This document shows positions 1 to 5,904 of a DNA stretch of 15,082 bases, piece after piece; position 1 is the stretch's first letter; each line of letters opens with the position of its first letter. The DNA comes from ZLKRG08 sp963977625 (GTDB lineage: Bacteria > Actinomycetota > Actinomycetes > Nanopelagicales > Nanopelagicaceae): the NCBI GenBank assembly GCA_963977625.1, contig CAXBPX010000022.1, forward strand, positions 1 through 15,082, in the 5' to 3' direction. The translations under genes were made by a program, and so were the position numbers. Under the pieces are notes generated by a model. That model saw only the letters and a list, made by a program, of their open reading frames with translations, made no database searches and was not told where the DNA came from.

Positions 1-312
1 ATTGCTGGTGCCAAAAAAGATGCACTGATTGCGGCTTTAGTTGCAGAAATGACAAAGCAAATTGATGCTGCAGTTACTGCAGGTAAATTAACTGCTGCGC
101 AAGCAACTTCAATGAAAGCAAACCTAACTGCACATGTGACTGAAGAAGTTAACGAAACTGGTCATATGGGTGGCTTTGGTCCAGGTCGTGGACATGGCGG
201 TAAAGGCGGCCACGGCGGACATGGTGACATGGATGGCCACGGTCAAATGGGAATGCCAAACGGAACCAAGAATGGAATTCCTCAGACTTCAACATCAGGA
301 ACAAATAACTAA
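1..312 (+). CDS. Exported-looking helical protein with His/Gly/Met-rich tail (5' truncated)
   Basis: The frame is open from base 1, so the N-terminus lies outside the window; 103 residues are visible up to TAA at 310-312. The first part (about residues 1-54) is an Ala/Lys/Thr-rich amphipathic helix region containing an LTAAQ stretch, similar to the LTxxQ motif of Spy/CpxP-type extracytoplasmic proteins. The last ~45 residues are rich in Gly, His and Met, with repeated GHGG/GHG units, which could bind Cu, Ni or Zn. A Met at base 49 could serve as a start, but helix-like sequence continues upstream of it, so it is probably internal. A signal peptide cannot be checked because that part is missing. 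I do not recognise a named family. Export and metal binding are inferences from composition. A strong terminator follows directly. Confidence 0.7.
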   Translation: MAGAKKDALIAALVAEMTKQIDAAVTAGKLTAAQATSMKANLTAHVTEEVNETGHMGGFGPGRGHGGKGGHGGHGDMDGHGQMGMPNGTKNGIPQTSTSGTNN

Positions 313-335
313 GAAGTAAAACTCTCTCCTTGGGT

Positions 336-366
336 AAATGCCCGTCGTGTTAAACGGCGGGCATTT
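336..366 (+). terminator. Intrinsic terminator after the His-rich protein gene
   Basis: A 13-bp stem (336-348 pairing with 354-366, one T-G wobble) closes a 5-base loop GTTAA. The core is GC-rich (GCCCG/CGGGC) and the outer pairs are A-T. It is followed by GCTTATTTAA, a modest T tract. It lies 23 bases after the upstream stop codon and before rpiB, so it should separate the two transcripts. Confidence 0.8.
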
Positions 367-380
367 GCTTATTTAATGGC

Positions 381-392
381 AAGATTTACGCC
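381..392 (+). promoter_or_regulatory. Candidate -10 element of a leaderless rpiB transcript
   Basis: AAGATT at 381-386 ends 6 bases before the rpiB ATG and no Shine-Dalgarno sequence precedes the start. A -10 box at this distance would put the transcript start at or next to the ATG. The ten bases AGATTTACGC recur at the same place before the MscS-type gene (4985-4994). No convincing -35 was found; the upstream terminator occupies that position. Confidence 0.4.
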
Positions 393-836
393 ATGCGAAT
401 CCATATAGGTGCTGATCATGCAGGGCTTGAATTAAAGAGCGCGCTAATCGAACATTTCACTGCGCAAGGACATGAAGTAAAAGATCACGGCCCATATCAA
501 TATGACGCGTTAGATGATTATCCAGATTTCTGCATTCCAGCAGCTGAAGCCGTAATTAAAGATCCAGGTTCGTTAGGAATTGTGATTGGTGGATCTGGAA
601 ATGGCGAACAGATTGCGGCAAATAAAGTTAAAGGCGTTCGAGCCGCACTTGCCTGGAGCATCGAAACTGCCAAACTTGCAAAACAACATAACAATGCCAA
701 TGTGATTGCAGTCGGCGGCAGAATGCATTCAATCGAAGATTGCAAGGCAATTCTTGATGCATTTATTGCTGAGCCATTTAGTAATGATGATCGACATATT
801 CGTCGAATTGAAAAAATCGCTAAATACGAAAGTTGA
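393..836 (+). CDS. rpiB: Ribose-5-phosphate isomerase B
   Basis: A cytosolic enzyme of the non-oxidative pentose phosphate pathway that interconverts ribose 5-phosphate and ribulose 5-phosphate. The 147 residues match the usual RpiB/LacAB length. Visible features are the N-terminal GADHAG motif (residues 6-11), the phosphate/anion-hole loop GGSGNGEQIAANK (66-78), HNN at 99-101, GGRMH at 108-112 and DDRH at 132-135. Glu72 follows the loop where actinobacterial RpiB enzymes use Glu as the catalytic base in place of the Cys of E. coli RpiB; His99, Arg110 and Arg134 fit the substrate-binding positions. The start has no Shine-Dalgarno sequence and may be leaderless. Its 3' end is three bases from the end of trmB on the other strand, and its last codons lie inside the shared terminator palindrome. 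Confidence 0.95.
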   Translation: MRIHIGADHAGLELKSALIEHFTAQGHEVKDHGPYQYDALDDYPDFCIPAAEAVIKDPGSLGIVIGGSGNGEQIAANKVKGVRAALAWSIETAKLAKQHNNANVIAVGGRMHSIEDCKAILDAFIAEPFSNDDRHIRRIEKIAKYES

Positions 837-852
837 TTATTAAACTTTCGTA
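825..852. terminator. Shared bidirectional terminator covering the ends of rpiB and trmB
   Basis: A perfect 10-bp inverted repeat, TACGAAAGTT at 825-834 and AACTTTCGTA at 843-852, has an 8-base loop. It contains the last sense codons of both genes and parts of both stop codons (rpiB TGA at 834-836; trmB TAA at 842-840). On the minus strand it is followed by a T-rich run (TTTAGCGATTTTTT), good for trmB termination; the plus side has little T tract. The stem is AT-rich, so its strength is uncertain. Confidence 0.55.
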
Positions 853-1496
853 AATCGCATATCGGTAACCCGATGGTTTTTATCTAGCCCCTGACCTTCA
901 AATCTGGTAATTGGTCGCCAATTAGGTCGCGACACTTCTCCACCTTGATACTCAGGCACTTGTGCAAAAGATTTCAGTGCAAATTCTGCATATGGCACCC
1001 AATCGGTAGCGACATGAATGAAGCCACCTTTTTTAATCTTCGGGAAAATTAACCGCAAAAATTCTGGAGTCAGTAGCCGACGTTTAATGTGGCGTTTTTT
1101 CTGCCAAGGATCTGGAAAAAAGATATGAACTCCATCTAAAGATTCATCTGGCAATTGGTTATTAATTACATCGATGACATCATGCTGCAGAATGCGAACA
1201 TTTGCAGAGCCATTCTCATCTAGTCGTGCGCATAGCTTTCCCACACCTGGCCGATGTACCTCTACGGCTAAAAAGGCAGTTTCTGGGAAATCTCTTGCCA
1301 GAATTGCGGTGGCCTCACCCATGCCAAAACCCACTTCCATAATGCGAGTTTTATATGTTGGAAAAATCTCATCTAAATTCAATGGCACATCATTTAAAAG
1401 GCCGTACTTTTGCCAATGCAATTGCAACGCAGCTTCTTGGGCATCCGTGATGCGACTACCGCGAAGGCGATAGGTAAGAATTCGTTCGCGTTGCAT
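840..1496 (-). CDS. trmB: tRNA (guanine-N7-)-methyltransferase TrmB
   Basis: An AdoMet-dependent enzyme that places m7G at position 46 in the variable loop of tRNAs, in the cytosol. The 218 residues match the family. Motif I for AdoMet binding is VGFGMGE at residues 55-61, with an acidic EV after the next strand (79-80). The TrmB hallmark FPDPWQKKRHIKRRL lies at 127-141, and the tRNA-binding C-terminal TRFEGQG at 197-203. The ATG at 1496-1494 begins a typical MQRERILTYRLRGSRIT N-terminus; an upstream out-of-frame ATG was not used. No clear Shine-Dalgarno sequence precedes it. It is divergent from pepN with a 75-base gap and converges on rpiB. Confidence 0.95.
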   Translation of the reverse strand: MQRERILTYRLRGSRITDAQEAALQLHWQKYGLLNDVPLNLDEIFPTYKTRIMEVGFGMGEATAILARDFPETAFLAVEVHRPGVGKLCARLDENGSANVRILQHDVIDVINNQLPDESLDGVHIFFPDPWQKKRHIKRRLLTPEFLRLIFPKIKKGGFIHVATDWVPYAEFALKSFAQVPEYQGGEVSRPNWRPITRFEGQGLDKNHRVTDMRFTKV

Positions 1497-1560
1497 TGGG
1501 CAACGCTTTCATATTGGATAGCGCAATAACAAATTGACCCTCCCGATGAGGCAAATAAAT

Positions 1561-1566
1561 AAGGAG
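1561..1566 (+). promoter_or_regulatory. Shine-Dalgarno site deciding the GTG start of pepN
   Basis: AAGGAG lies 5 bases before the GTG at 1572-1574. This strong site supports GTG as the real start, giving the N-terminus MPGINLTSIEA, which resembles other actinobacterial PepN proteins. Confidence 0.8.
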
Positions 1567-1571
1567 CAAAA

Positions 1572-4103
1572 GTGCCAGGAATTAATCTGACCAGCATCGA
1601 AGCTGCGGATCGTTCAGCGATTTTAAAGATTGATAACTATAAAGTTGATTTGGATTTGACCACCAGCGATGAGACTTTTTATAGCAAAGCTGTGATCACA
1701 TTCAATGCAAAACTTGGCAGCGATACCTTTATTGATGCGGTGGCAAAACGAATAATTAGCGCCACTTTAAATGGCGCAGCGGTCGATGTTTCTAACTATG
1801 ACGGGGAAAGTATCTTCCTTAAGAATTTGGCTGAGCAAAATACTTTAATTATTGAAATGGAAGCAATCTATTCCAAGACCGGAGAAGGTTTGCACCGCTT
1901 CGTAGATCCTGCCGATGGAGAGGTTTATCTTTACTCTCAACATCAAGCAAATGATAGTCGCCGCACCTTTGCCTCATTTGATCAACCAGATTTAAAAGCT
2001 ACCTATGAATTCCAAGTGATTGCCCCGTCAAAGTGGGAGGTCATTTCAAATACACCGGTTACAGAACGCAAAGATTTAGGAAATGGTAAAACTCACTGGA
2101 CATATGCAAAGTCTCAAATCTTTTCTACTTATTTAACTTGTTTTGTAGCCGGTCCATACCACTATGTGACTGATGAATATAAGGGTGAAAAAACCATTCC
2201 GCTTGGAATCTACTGCCGAAAATCGCTCGCTCCTCATTTAGATTCTGAAGAGTTCTTCTTGCTTACCAAGCAAGGCTTTGCTTTCTATGAAAAAGAGTTT
2301 GGGTTGCCATATCCATTTGAAAAATATGATCAACTTTGTGTATCCGAATTTAATGCTGGTGCCATGGAAAATGTCGGCTGCGTGACTTTCCGCGAAGATC
2401 TAGTTATCTACCGCTCCAAAGTTACGGAATCTCTTTACAACTGGCGCGCCAATGTAATTCTTCATGAAATGGCTCATATGTGGTTTGGTGATTTGGTAAC
2501 CATGAAATGGTGGAATGACACCTGGTTAAACGAATCTTTTGCAGAATGGGCTGCTTATTACACCTCTTCTCAAGCAACCAAATACACAAATTCTTGGACC
2601 GAATTTACTGGTGCTAGAAAGAACTGGGCATATCGACAAGATCAACTCTCTTCTACCCATCCAATTGCAGTTGATATGAAAAATATGCAAGAAGTGCGCA
2701 CCAATTTTGACGGTATTACCTATGCAAAAGGTGCATCTGTGTTACAACAATTGGTAGCTCACGTTGGCAAGGAAAATTTCTTTGCCGGCTTGAAAAAATA
2801 TTTTGCTAAGCATGCTTGGGGCAACACGGTGCTTAATGATTTATTAGTTGAACTAGAAGCTACTTCAGGTCGTGACTTATCAGCATGGACCAAAACTTGG
2901 CTGCAAACTGCAGGTGTAAATACCTTGCGCCCAGATCTGAAGATTTCAGATGACAAATATGCCGAAGTGGCTGTAATTCAAGAAGTCCCAGAAGTACCTG
3001 AAGGTTCTAAAGAGCTTCGACCACATCGAATGGCTGTTGGTCTTTATGATTTAAAAAATGGCAAACTAGAACGTCGTAAGAGCGTGGAATTAGATGTCAC
3101 TGGAGCTCGTACCGTTGTTGATGGTTTAACCGGAGAAGCTGTCGCAGATTTACTTTTAATTAACGATCATGATTTAACTTATGCGAAAATCAGATTTGAT
3201 GAGCGCTCAATTTCAACATTGAAAAAGCATTTAGGTGACATCACTGATTCTTTAACCCGCGCGCTTTGCTGGTCAGCTGCTTGGGATATGCATCGGGATG
3301 GAGAACTCTCTGCAAGTGATTACGCAGAAATTGTGCTCAATGCATTAGGAAAAGAGAATGAAGCCTCCGTTATCGCGGCACAATTAGTTAATTTAGAGAC
3401 TGCGGTTGAACTTTACTCAAACCCTGCCAAACGTGATTCATTGCGTGCACTTCGTTCTAATGGTCTTTATAAATTAGCAGTTGCGGCAGTTGCGGGAAGC
3501 GATGAGCAACTTGCTTTGGCAAAAGGTTTTGCTAATGGCGCCACCGCTGCAGATGCCACTAAGGTCAAAGATTTCTTAGATGGAAAACTGGCTGGTCTAA
3601 CCATTGATACCGAAATGCGTTGGACTTTGGTCAAATCACTTGCCGAACGCGGTCTATTTGGTTCAGCAGAAGTAGATGCGGAATTGCAAAGAGATAACAC
3701 TGCAGATGGTGCGCGCCATGCTGCTGAAGCGCGAGCGCTAATTTCAACGGCAGATGCCAAAGCGCAAACCTGGAATGCTCTAACTACTACCGAACTTTCC
3801 AATCATATTCAGCGCCATATGTTGATGGGAATAAATCGCCCGATTCAACAAGATCTTTATGCACCTTACGTGGATAAGTATTTTGCGCTGGTCAAAGAAT
3901 TCTGTGCTAAAAATTCTTACGAAGTCAGTATGCAATTTGCAGTATTAGCCTTTCCTCGCTTTGCCACATCACCAGAAACTTTAACTAAAGCTGAGCAATG
4001 GATTACCAATAATAAAGATGCTTCTGATGGCGTAATTCGTTGGGTTAAAGAAGGTCGAGATTCAATTAAGCGTGCGCTCAAAGCGCAAGAGGCAGATAGA
4101 TAA
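1572..4103 (+). CDS. pepN: Aminopeptidase N, M1 zinc metallopeptidase
   Basis: A cytosolic zinc enzyme that removes N-terminal amino acids from peptides during protein turnover and use of imported peptides. At 843 residues it is full length for the actinobacterial (Lys/Ala-type) PepN family. Domain order: N-terminal beta domain (about 15-200), thermolysin-like catalytic domain (about 200-450), then a helical ERAP1-C-like domain (about 520-835). The substrate N-terminus motif GAMEN is at 263-267. The zinc site is H298-E-x-x-H302 with E321 eighteen residues later, and Y384 in a TYAKG context is the transition-state Tyr. All catalytic residues are present. No signal peptide is seen. The GTG start is supported by AAGGAG five bases upstream. 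It converges on the small membrane protein gene with a 59-base gap containing a hairpin. Confidence 0.96.
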   Translation: MPGINLTSIEAADRSAILKIDNYKVDLDLTTSDETFYSKAVITFNAKLGSDTFIDAVAKRIISATLNGAAVDVSNYDGESIFLKNLAEQNTLIIEMEAIYSKTGEGLHRFVDPADGEVYLYSQHQANDSRRTFASFDQPDLKATYEFQVIAPSKWEVISNTPVTERKDLGNGKTHWTYAKSQIFSTYLTCFVAGPYHYVTDEYKGEKTIPLGIYCRKSLAPHLDSEEFFLLTKQGFAFYEKEFGLPYPFEKYDQLCVSEFNAGAMENVGCVTFREDLVIYRSKVTESLYNWRANVILHEMAHMWFGDLVTMKWWNDTWLNESFAEWAAYYTSSQATKYTNSWTEFTGARKNWAYRQDQLSSTHPIAVDMKNMQEVRTNFDGITYAKGASVLQQLVAHVGKENFFAGLKKYFAKHAWGNTVLNDLLVELEATSGRDLSAWTKTWLQTAGVNTLRPDLKISDDKYAEVAVIQEVPEVPEGSKELRPHRMAVGLYDLKNGKLERRKSVELDVTGARTVVDGLTGEAVADLLLINDHDLTYAKIRFDERSISTLKKHLGDITDSLTRALCWSAAWDMHRDGELSASDYAEIVLNALGKENEASVIAAQLVNLETAVELYSNPAKRDSLRALRSNGLYKLAVAAVAGSDEQLALAKGFANGATAADATKVKDFLDGKLAGLTIDTEMRWTLVKSLAERGLFGSAEVDAELQRDNTADGARHAAEARALISTADAKAQTWNALTTTELSNHIQRHMLMGINRPIQQDLYAPYVDKYFALVKEFCAKNSYEVSMQFAVLAFPRFATSPETLTKAEQWITNNKDASDGVIRWVKEGRDSIKRALKAQEADR

Positions 4104-4129
4104 CTATTTCGAATATTTACGAGGAACCC

Positions 4130-4154
4130 CGCACTGATACTTGAAGTCAGTGCG
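4130..4154. terminator. Hairpin between convergent pepN and the small membrane protein gene
   Basis: A perfect 8-bp stem, CGCACTGA (4130-4137) with TCAGTGCG (4147-4154), closes a 9-base loop. It sits between the two converging stop codons (4103 and 4163). Neither side has a good T run, so it may be a weak bidirectional terminator or a 3'-end stabilising hairpin. Confidence 0.5.
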
Positions 4155-4162
4155 TTCGGACA

Positions 4163-4345
4163 TTAATCGATACTATCTACAACAGATTTGCGCTTTACCC
4201 GCTTTGAACTTGTCGCAAATGCAAGCGCGCTAATCACAATAAAAAGTGCTATTGGTGCGACCACAAACCAGAGCGTGGTTTCGATTGCAGTAAGACCTGG
4301 TCCCGGAATCATTCCTGGTTCGTATGTAGTCAATAACAAATTCAT
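4163..4345 (-). CDS. Small single-pass membrane protein of unknown function (60 aa)
   Basis: A 60-residue protein: a short N-terminal part containing PGMIPGPG (about residues 10-17), one strong hydrophobic helix (about residues 23-44, WFVVAPIALFIVISALAFA), then a basic tail with SSKRVKRK. The positive charges after the helix predict a cytoplasmic C-terminus. The ATG at 4345-4343 is preferred over an in-frame ATG at 4417, because the upstream extension runs into the HNH coding sequence and looks non-coding. No Shine-Dalgarno is present; TAAACT seven bases upstream could be the -10 box of a leaderless mRNA. The HNH stop is 10 bases upstream, so read-through transcription is also possible. Not a family I can name. 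A membrane role is well supported by composition; any function is unknown. Confidence 0.65.
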   Translation of the reverse strand: MNLLLTTYEPGMIPGPGLTAIETTLWFVVAPIALFIVISALAFATSSKRVKRKSVVDSID

Positions 4346-4358
4346 GCTGCGAAGTTTA
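4346..4358 (-). promoter_or_regulatory. Candidate -10 for a leaderless start of the small membrane protein gene
   Basis: On the minus strand TAAACT (4358-4353) is followed by 7 bases (TCGCAGC) and then the ATG at 4345. The first three bases, TAA, are also the HNH stop codon. The spacing matches the MscS-type gene start. Only three candidate sites support this pattern in the window. Confidence 0.35.
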
Positions 4359-4871
4359 AGCAGTTGCGGTGGCAACACCAAATGGTTCGAGATATGGAAT
4401 CCAAGCCGCCTCTGCACGTGTGGCGCCTAACACTCTCCAGGCAGAACCAATTGGTTCGCGTGGTAATTGCCTTAAACGCCAACCCAATTCTTTAAGTGGT
4501 TTATCTGCTTTCAAATGATTGCAGCGATGACATGCACTAACCACATTTTCCCAAGCGTGCGCACCACCTCGACTGCGTGGAATTACGTGATCAATAGATG
4601 TTGCTGGGGCTGCACAATAAACACAACGACCACCATCACGTGCAAAAATTGCTCGACGTGAAAGCGGAACTGCATGACGATATGGAATGCGAACAAATTT
4701 ATTTAATCTAATCACGGCGGGCAAAGCAATTTCGCCATTTGCAAAATGCAATATCTGTGATGAATTTTCGATAACTGATGCGCGATTATTTAAGACGAGA
4801 ATGAGCGCGCGACGATCAGTTACGACACCTAGTGGTTCGTATGTCGCGTTGAGCACCAAAGCTCTAGACAT
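4356..4871 (-). CDS. HNH endonuclease family protein
   Basis: A zinc-dependent HNH (His-Asn-His) nuclease-fold protein of 171 residues from the chosen start. The N-terminus SRALVLNATYEPLGVV and a following domain are typical of a widely conserved actinobacterial and cyanobacterial HNH family. The C-terminal half carries the nuclease core: CVYC (first zinc knuckle), then IDHVIPRSRGG with the catalytic His, ENVVSACHRCNHLK with the Asn and second CxxC. All four zinc Cys and the HNH residues appear present. The ATG at 4871 has GGGAG five bases upstream; an in-frame ATG at 4892 would add MRWTGAD but lacks such a site. The cellular role of this family is not established. The conserved position beside pepN and the globin suggests a housekeeping gene rather than a mobile one. 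Confidence 0.88.
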   Translation of the reverse strand: MSRALVLNATYEPLGVVTDRRALILVLNNRASVIENSSQILHFANGEIALPAVIRLNKFVRIPYRHAVPLSRRAIFARDGGRCVYCAAPATSIDHVIPRSRGGAHAWENVVSACHRCNHLKADKPLKELGWRLRQLPREPIGSAWRVLGATRAEAAWIPYLEPFGVATATA

Positions 4872-4876
4872 ATCCG

Positions 4877-4881
4877 CTCCC
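4877..4881 (-). promoter_or_regulatory. Shine-Dalgarno site favouring the internal ATG of the HNH gene
   Basis: On the minus strand GGGAG (4881-4877) lies 5 bases before the ATG at 4871-4869. This decides between two in-frame ATGs 21 bases apart in favour of the downstream one. Confidence 0.55.
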
Positions 4882-4983
4882 GTCCAACGCATGGCTTGCG
4901 TTGATTCGCAAATCTTGCCGTAATCATGAGCAAAATCGAGGTATTTACAGGTAACTTTTTGGAAAATTCTTCGCTCTAATCGG

Positions 4984-4996
4984 TAGATTTACGCAT
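4984..4996 (+). promoter_or_regulatory. Candidate -10 element of a leaderless MscS-type gene
   Basis: TAGATT at 4984-4989 ends 7 bases before the ATG at 4997, with no Shine-Dalgarno sequence between. A sigma-70-type -10 here would start the mRNA at about the A of the ATG. TTGGAA at 4959-4964 could be a poor -35 (19-base spacer). The sequence AGATTTACGC is shared with the rpiB start. Confidence 0.45.
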
Positions 4997-5542
4997 ATGA
5001 ATAGCATCTCTGATTTTTGGGCTTGGTTTAATGGAGCGCCGCTTCACATTGTGATAATCGTGGTGGCCGCTATCGCCACTCAACAAATAGGTCGCAGAGC
5101 AATCAATCGTATTGTTGATCGCATCTCAAGAGCTGATTTAGTTCCAGGGCCAAAGAATCTTGCTAATCGCCAAGCCGAACGCGCTCGCACTTTAGGCACT
5201 GTGCTATCTAGCACTTTAAACGCCACTGTTTGGATTATTGCAATTTTTATGTTGCTTGACGAATTTGGTTTAAATCTTGGACCTTTGATTGCATCTGCTG
5301 GAGTTATCGGAGTTGCGCTTGGTTTAGGTGCACAAACCATTGTTAGAGATGTGCTCTCTGGAATTTTGATGTTAATTGAAGATCAATATGGTGTTGGTGA
5401 TGAAGTTGATGTATTGGATGTAAAGGGCAAAGTTGAAAAAGTTGGCTTGCGCATCACTGCAGTACGTCATAAAGATGGCACGCTTTGGTATTTAAGAAAC
5501 GGTGAAATTCTTAAAGTTGGAAATAGTTCTCAATCTGGTTGA
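4997..5542 (+). CDS. Short MscS-type mechanosensitive ion channel protein
   Basis: An inner-membrane protein of the small-conductance mechanosensitive channel (MscS) family, which opens under membrane tension and releases solutes on osmotic downshock. Predicted helices: TM1 about 14-31, TM2 about 69-87, and the Gly/Ala-rich pore helix TM3 about 94-126 (VIGVALGLGAQTIVRDVLSG). A beta domain follows (GDEVDV, KVEKVGLRITAVR, DGTLWYLRNGEI; 134-171). At 181 residues it ends straight after NGEILKVGNSSQ, so the C-terminal alpha/beta domain that forms the cytoplasmic cage in E. coli MscS (286 residues) is absent. The final 13 bases overlap the end of the globin gene on the other strand, and the downstream sequence is globin coding, so there is no hidden frameshifted remainder. 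Whether it gates as a full channel is uncertain. Confidence 0.85.
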   Translation: MNSISDFWAWFNGAPLHIVIIVVAAIATQQIGRRAINRIVDRISRADLVPGPKNLANRQAERARTLGTVLSSTLNATVWIIAIFMLLDEFGLNLGPLIASAGVIGVALGLGAQTIVRDVLSGILMLIEDQYGVGDEVDVLDVKGKVEKVGLRITAVRHKDGTLWYLRNGEILKVGNSSQSG

Positions 5543-5904
5543 TTGACCAAGGAATTAGCGGCAAGTTCTAGATAATTCCAAAGTTCTGCTCGATGCTCAG
5601 TTGAAATTTCCACAGAATCTAACGCACGGGTCATGGCGCTTAACCAAGCTGCTTTGGCTTTGCTATCTATGAAAAATTGATTGTGGCGCATGCGCAATCT
5701 TGGATGTCCACGAGTTTCAGAATAGGTGGTTGGACCTCCCCAATATTGTTCTAAAAACATCTGCAATCGTTCTGCAGCGGCATGCCAATCTTGTTCAGGG
5801 TACATTGGACTTAAAACAGGATCTACCGCCACCACTGCATAAAAAGCGGAGATTAATTCTTCAAAGAATTCGGTCCCACCGACCTCTTCATAAAACGTTG
5901 TCAT
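5530..5904 (-). CDS. glbO: Truncated haemoglobin, group II (GlbO type)
   Basis: A haem protein with the 2-over-2 globin fold, 124 residues, close to the length of mycobacterial GlbO. Proximal His F8 is H74 in PRLRMRH; distal-pocket residues fit group II: Tyr B10 = Y22, Tyr CD1 = Y35 and Trp G8 = W87. The stretch YWGGPTTYSETRGHPRLRMRH (54-74) is strongly diagnostic. Group II globins bind O2 tightly and are linked to O2/NO or peroxide chemistry, but no role is shown here. The ATG overlaps the stop of the upstream MFS gene (ATGA), so translation is probably coupled and it is the last gene of the operon. Its 3' end overlaps the MscS-type gene by 13 bases; no separate terminator was found. Confidence 0.94.
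   Translation of the reverse strand: MTTFYEEVGGTEFFEELISAFYAVVAVDPVLSPMYPEQDWHAAAERLQMFLEQYWGGPTTYSETRGHPRLRMRHNQFFIDSKAKAAWLSAMTRALDSVEISTEHRAELWNYLELAANSLVNQPD

Noticed and set aside
1174..1473. 99-residue open frame antisense to trmB
   Set aside because: It mirrors trmB codons and has no recognisable domain or ribosome binding site.
1534..1561. TTGACC plus TAAATA as the pepN promoter
   Set aside because: The -10 would touch the AAGGAG Shine-Dalgarno, so the transcript would start after the ribosome binding site. The pepN promoter must be elsewhere, perhaps further upstream over trmB.
3467..3802. 111-residue open frame antisense to pepN
   Set aside because: It is fully inside a well-supported gene and its Ala/Ser-rich composition is what the complement of pepN codons gives; no start signal or domain.
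4346..4417. Longer form of the small membrane protein
   Set aside because: The extra 24 residues lie mostly within the HNH gene on the same strand in another frame and show no family-like pattern.
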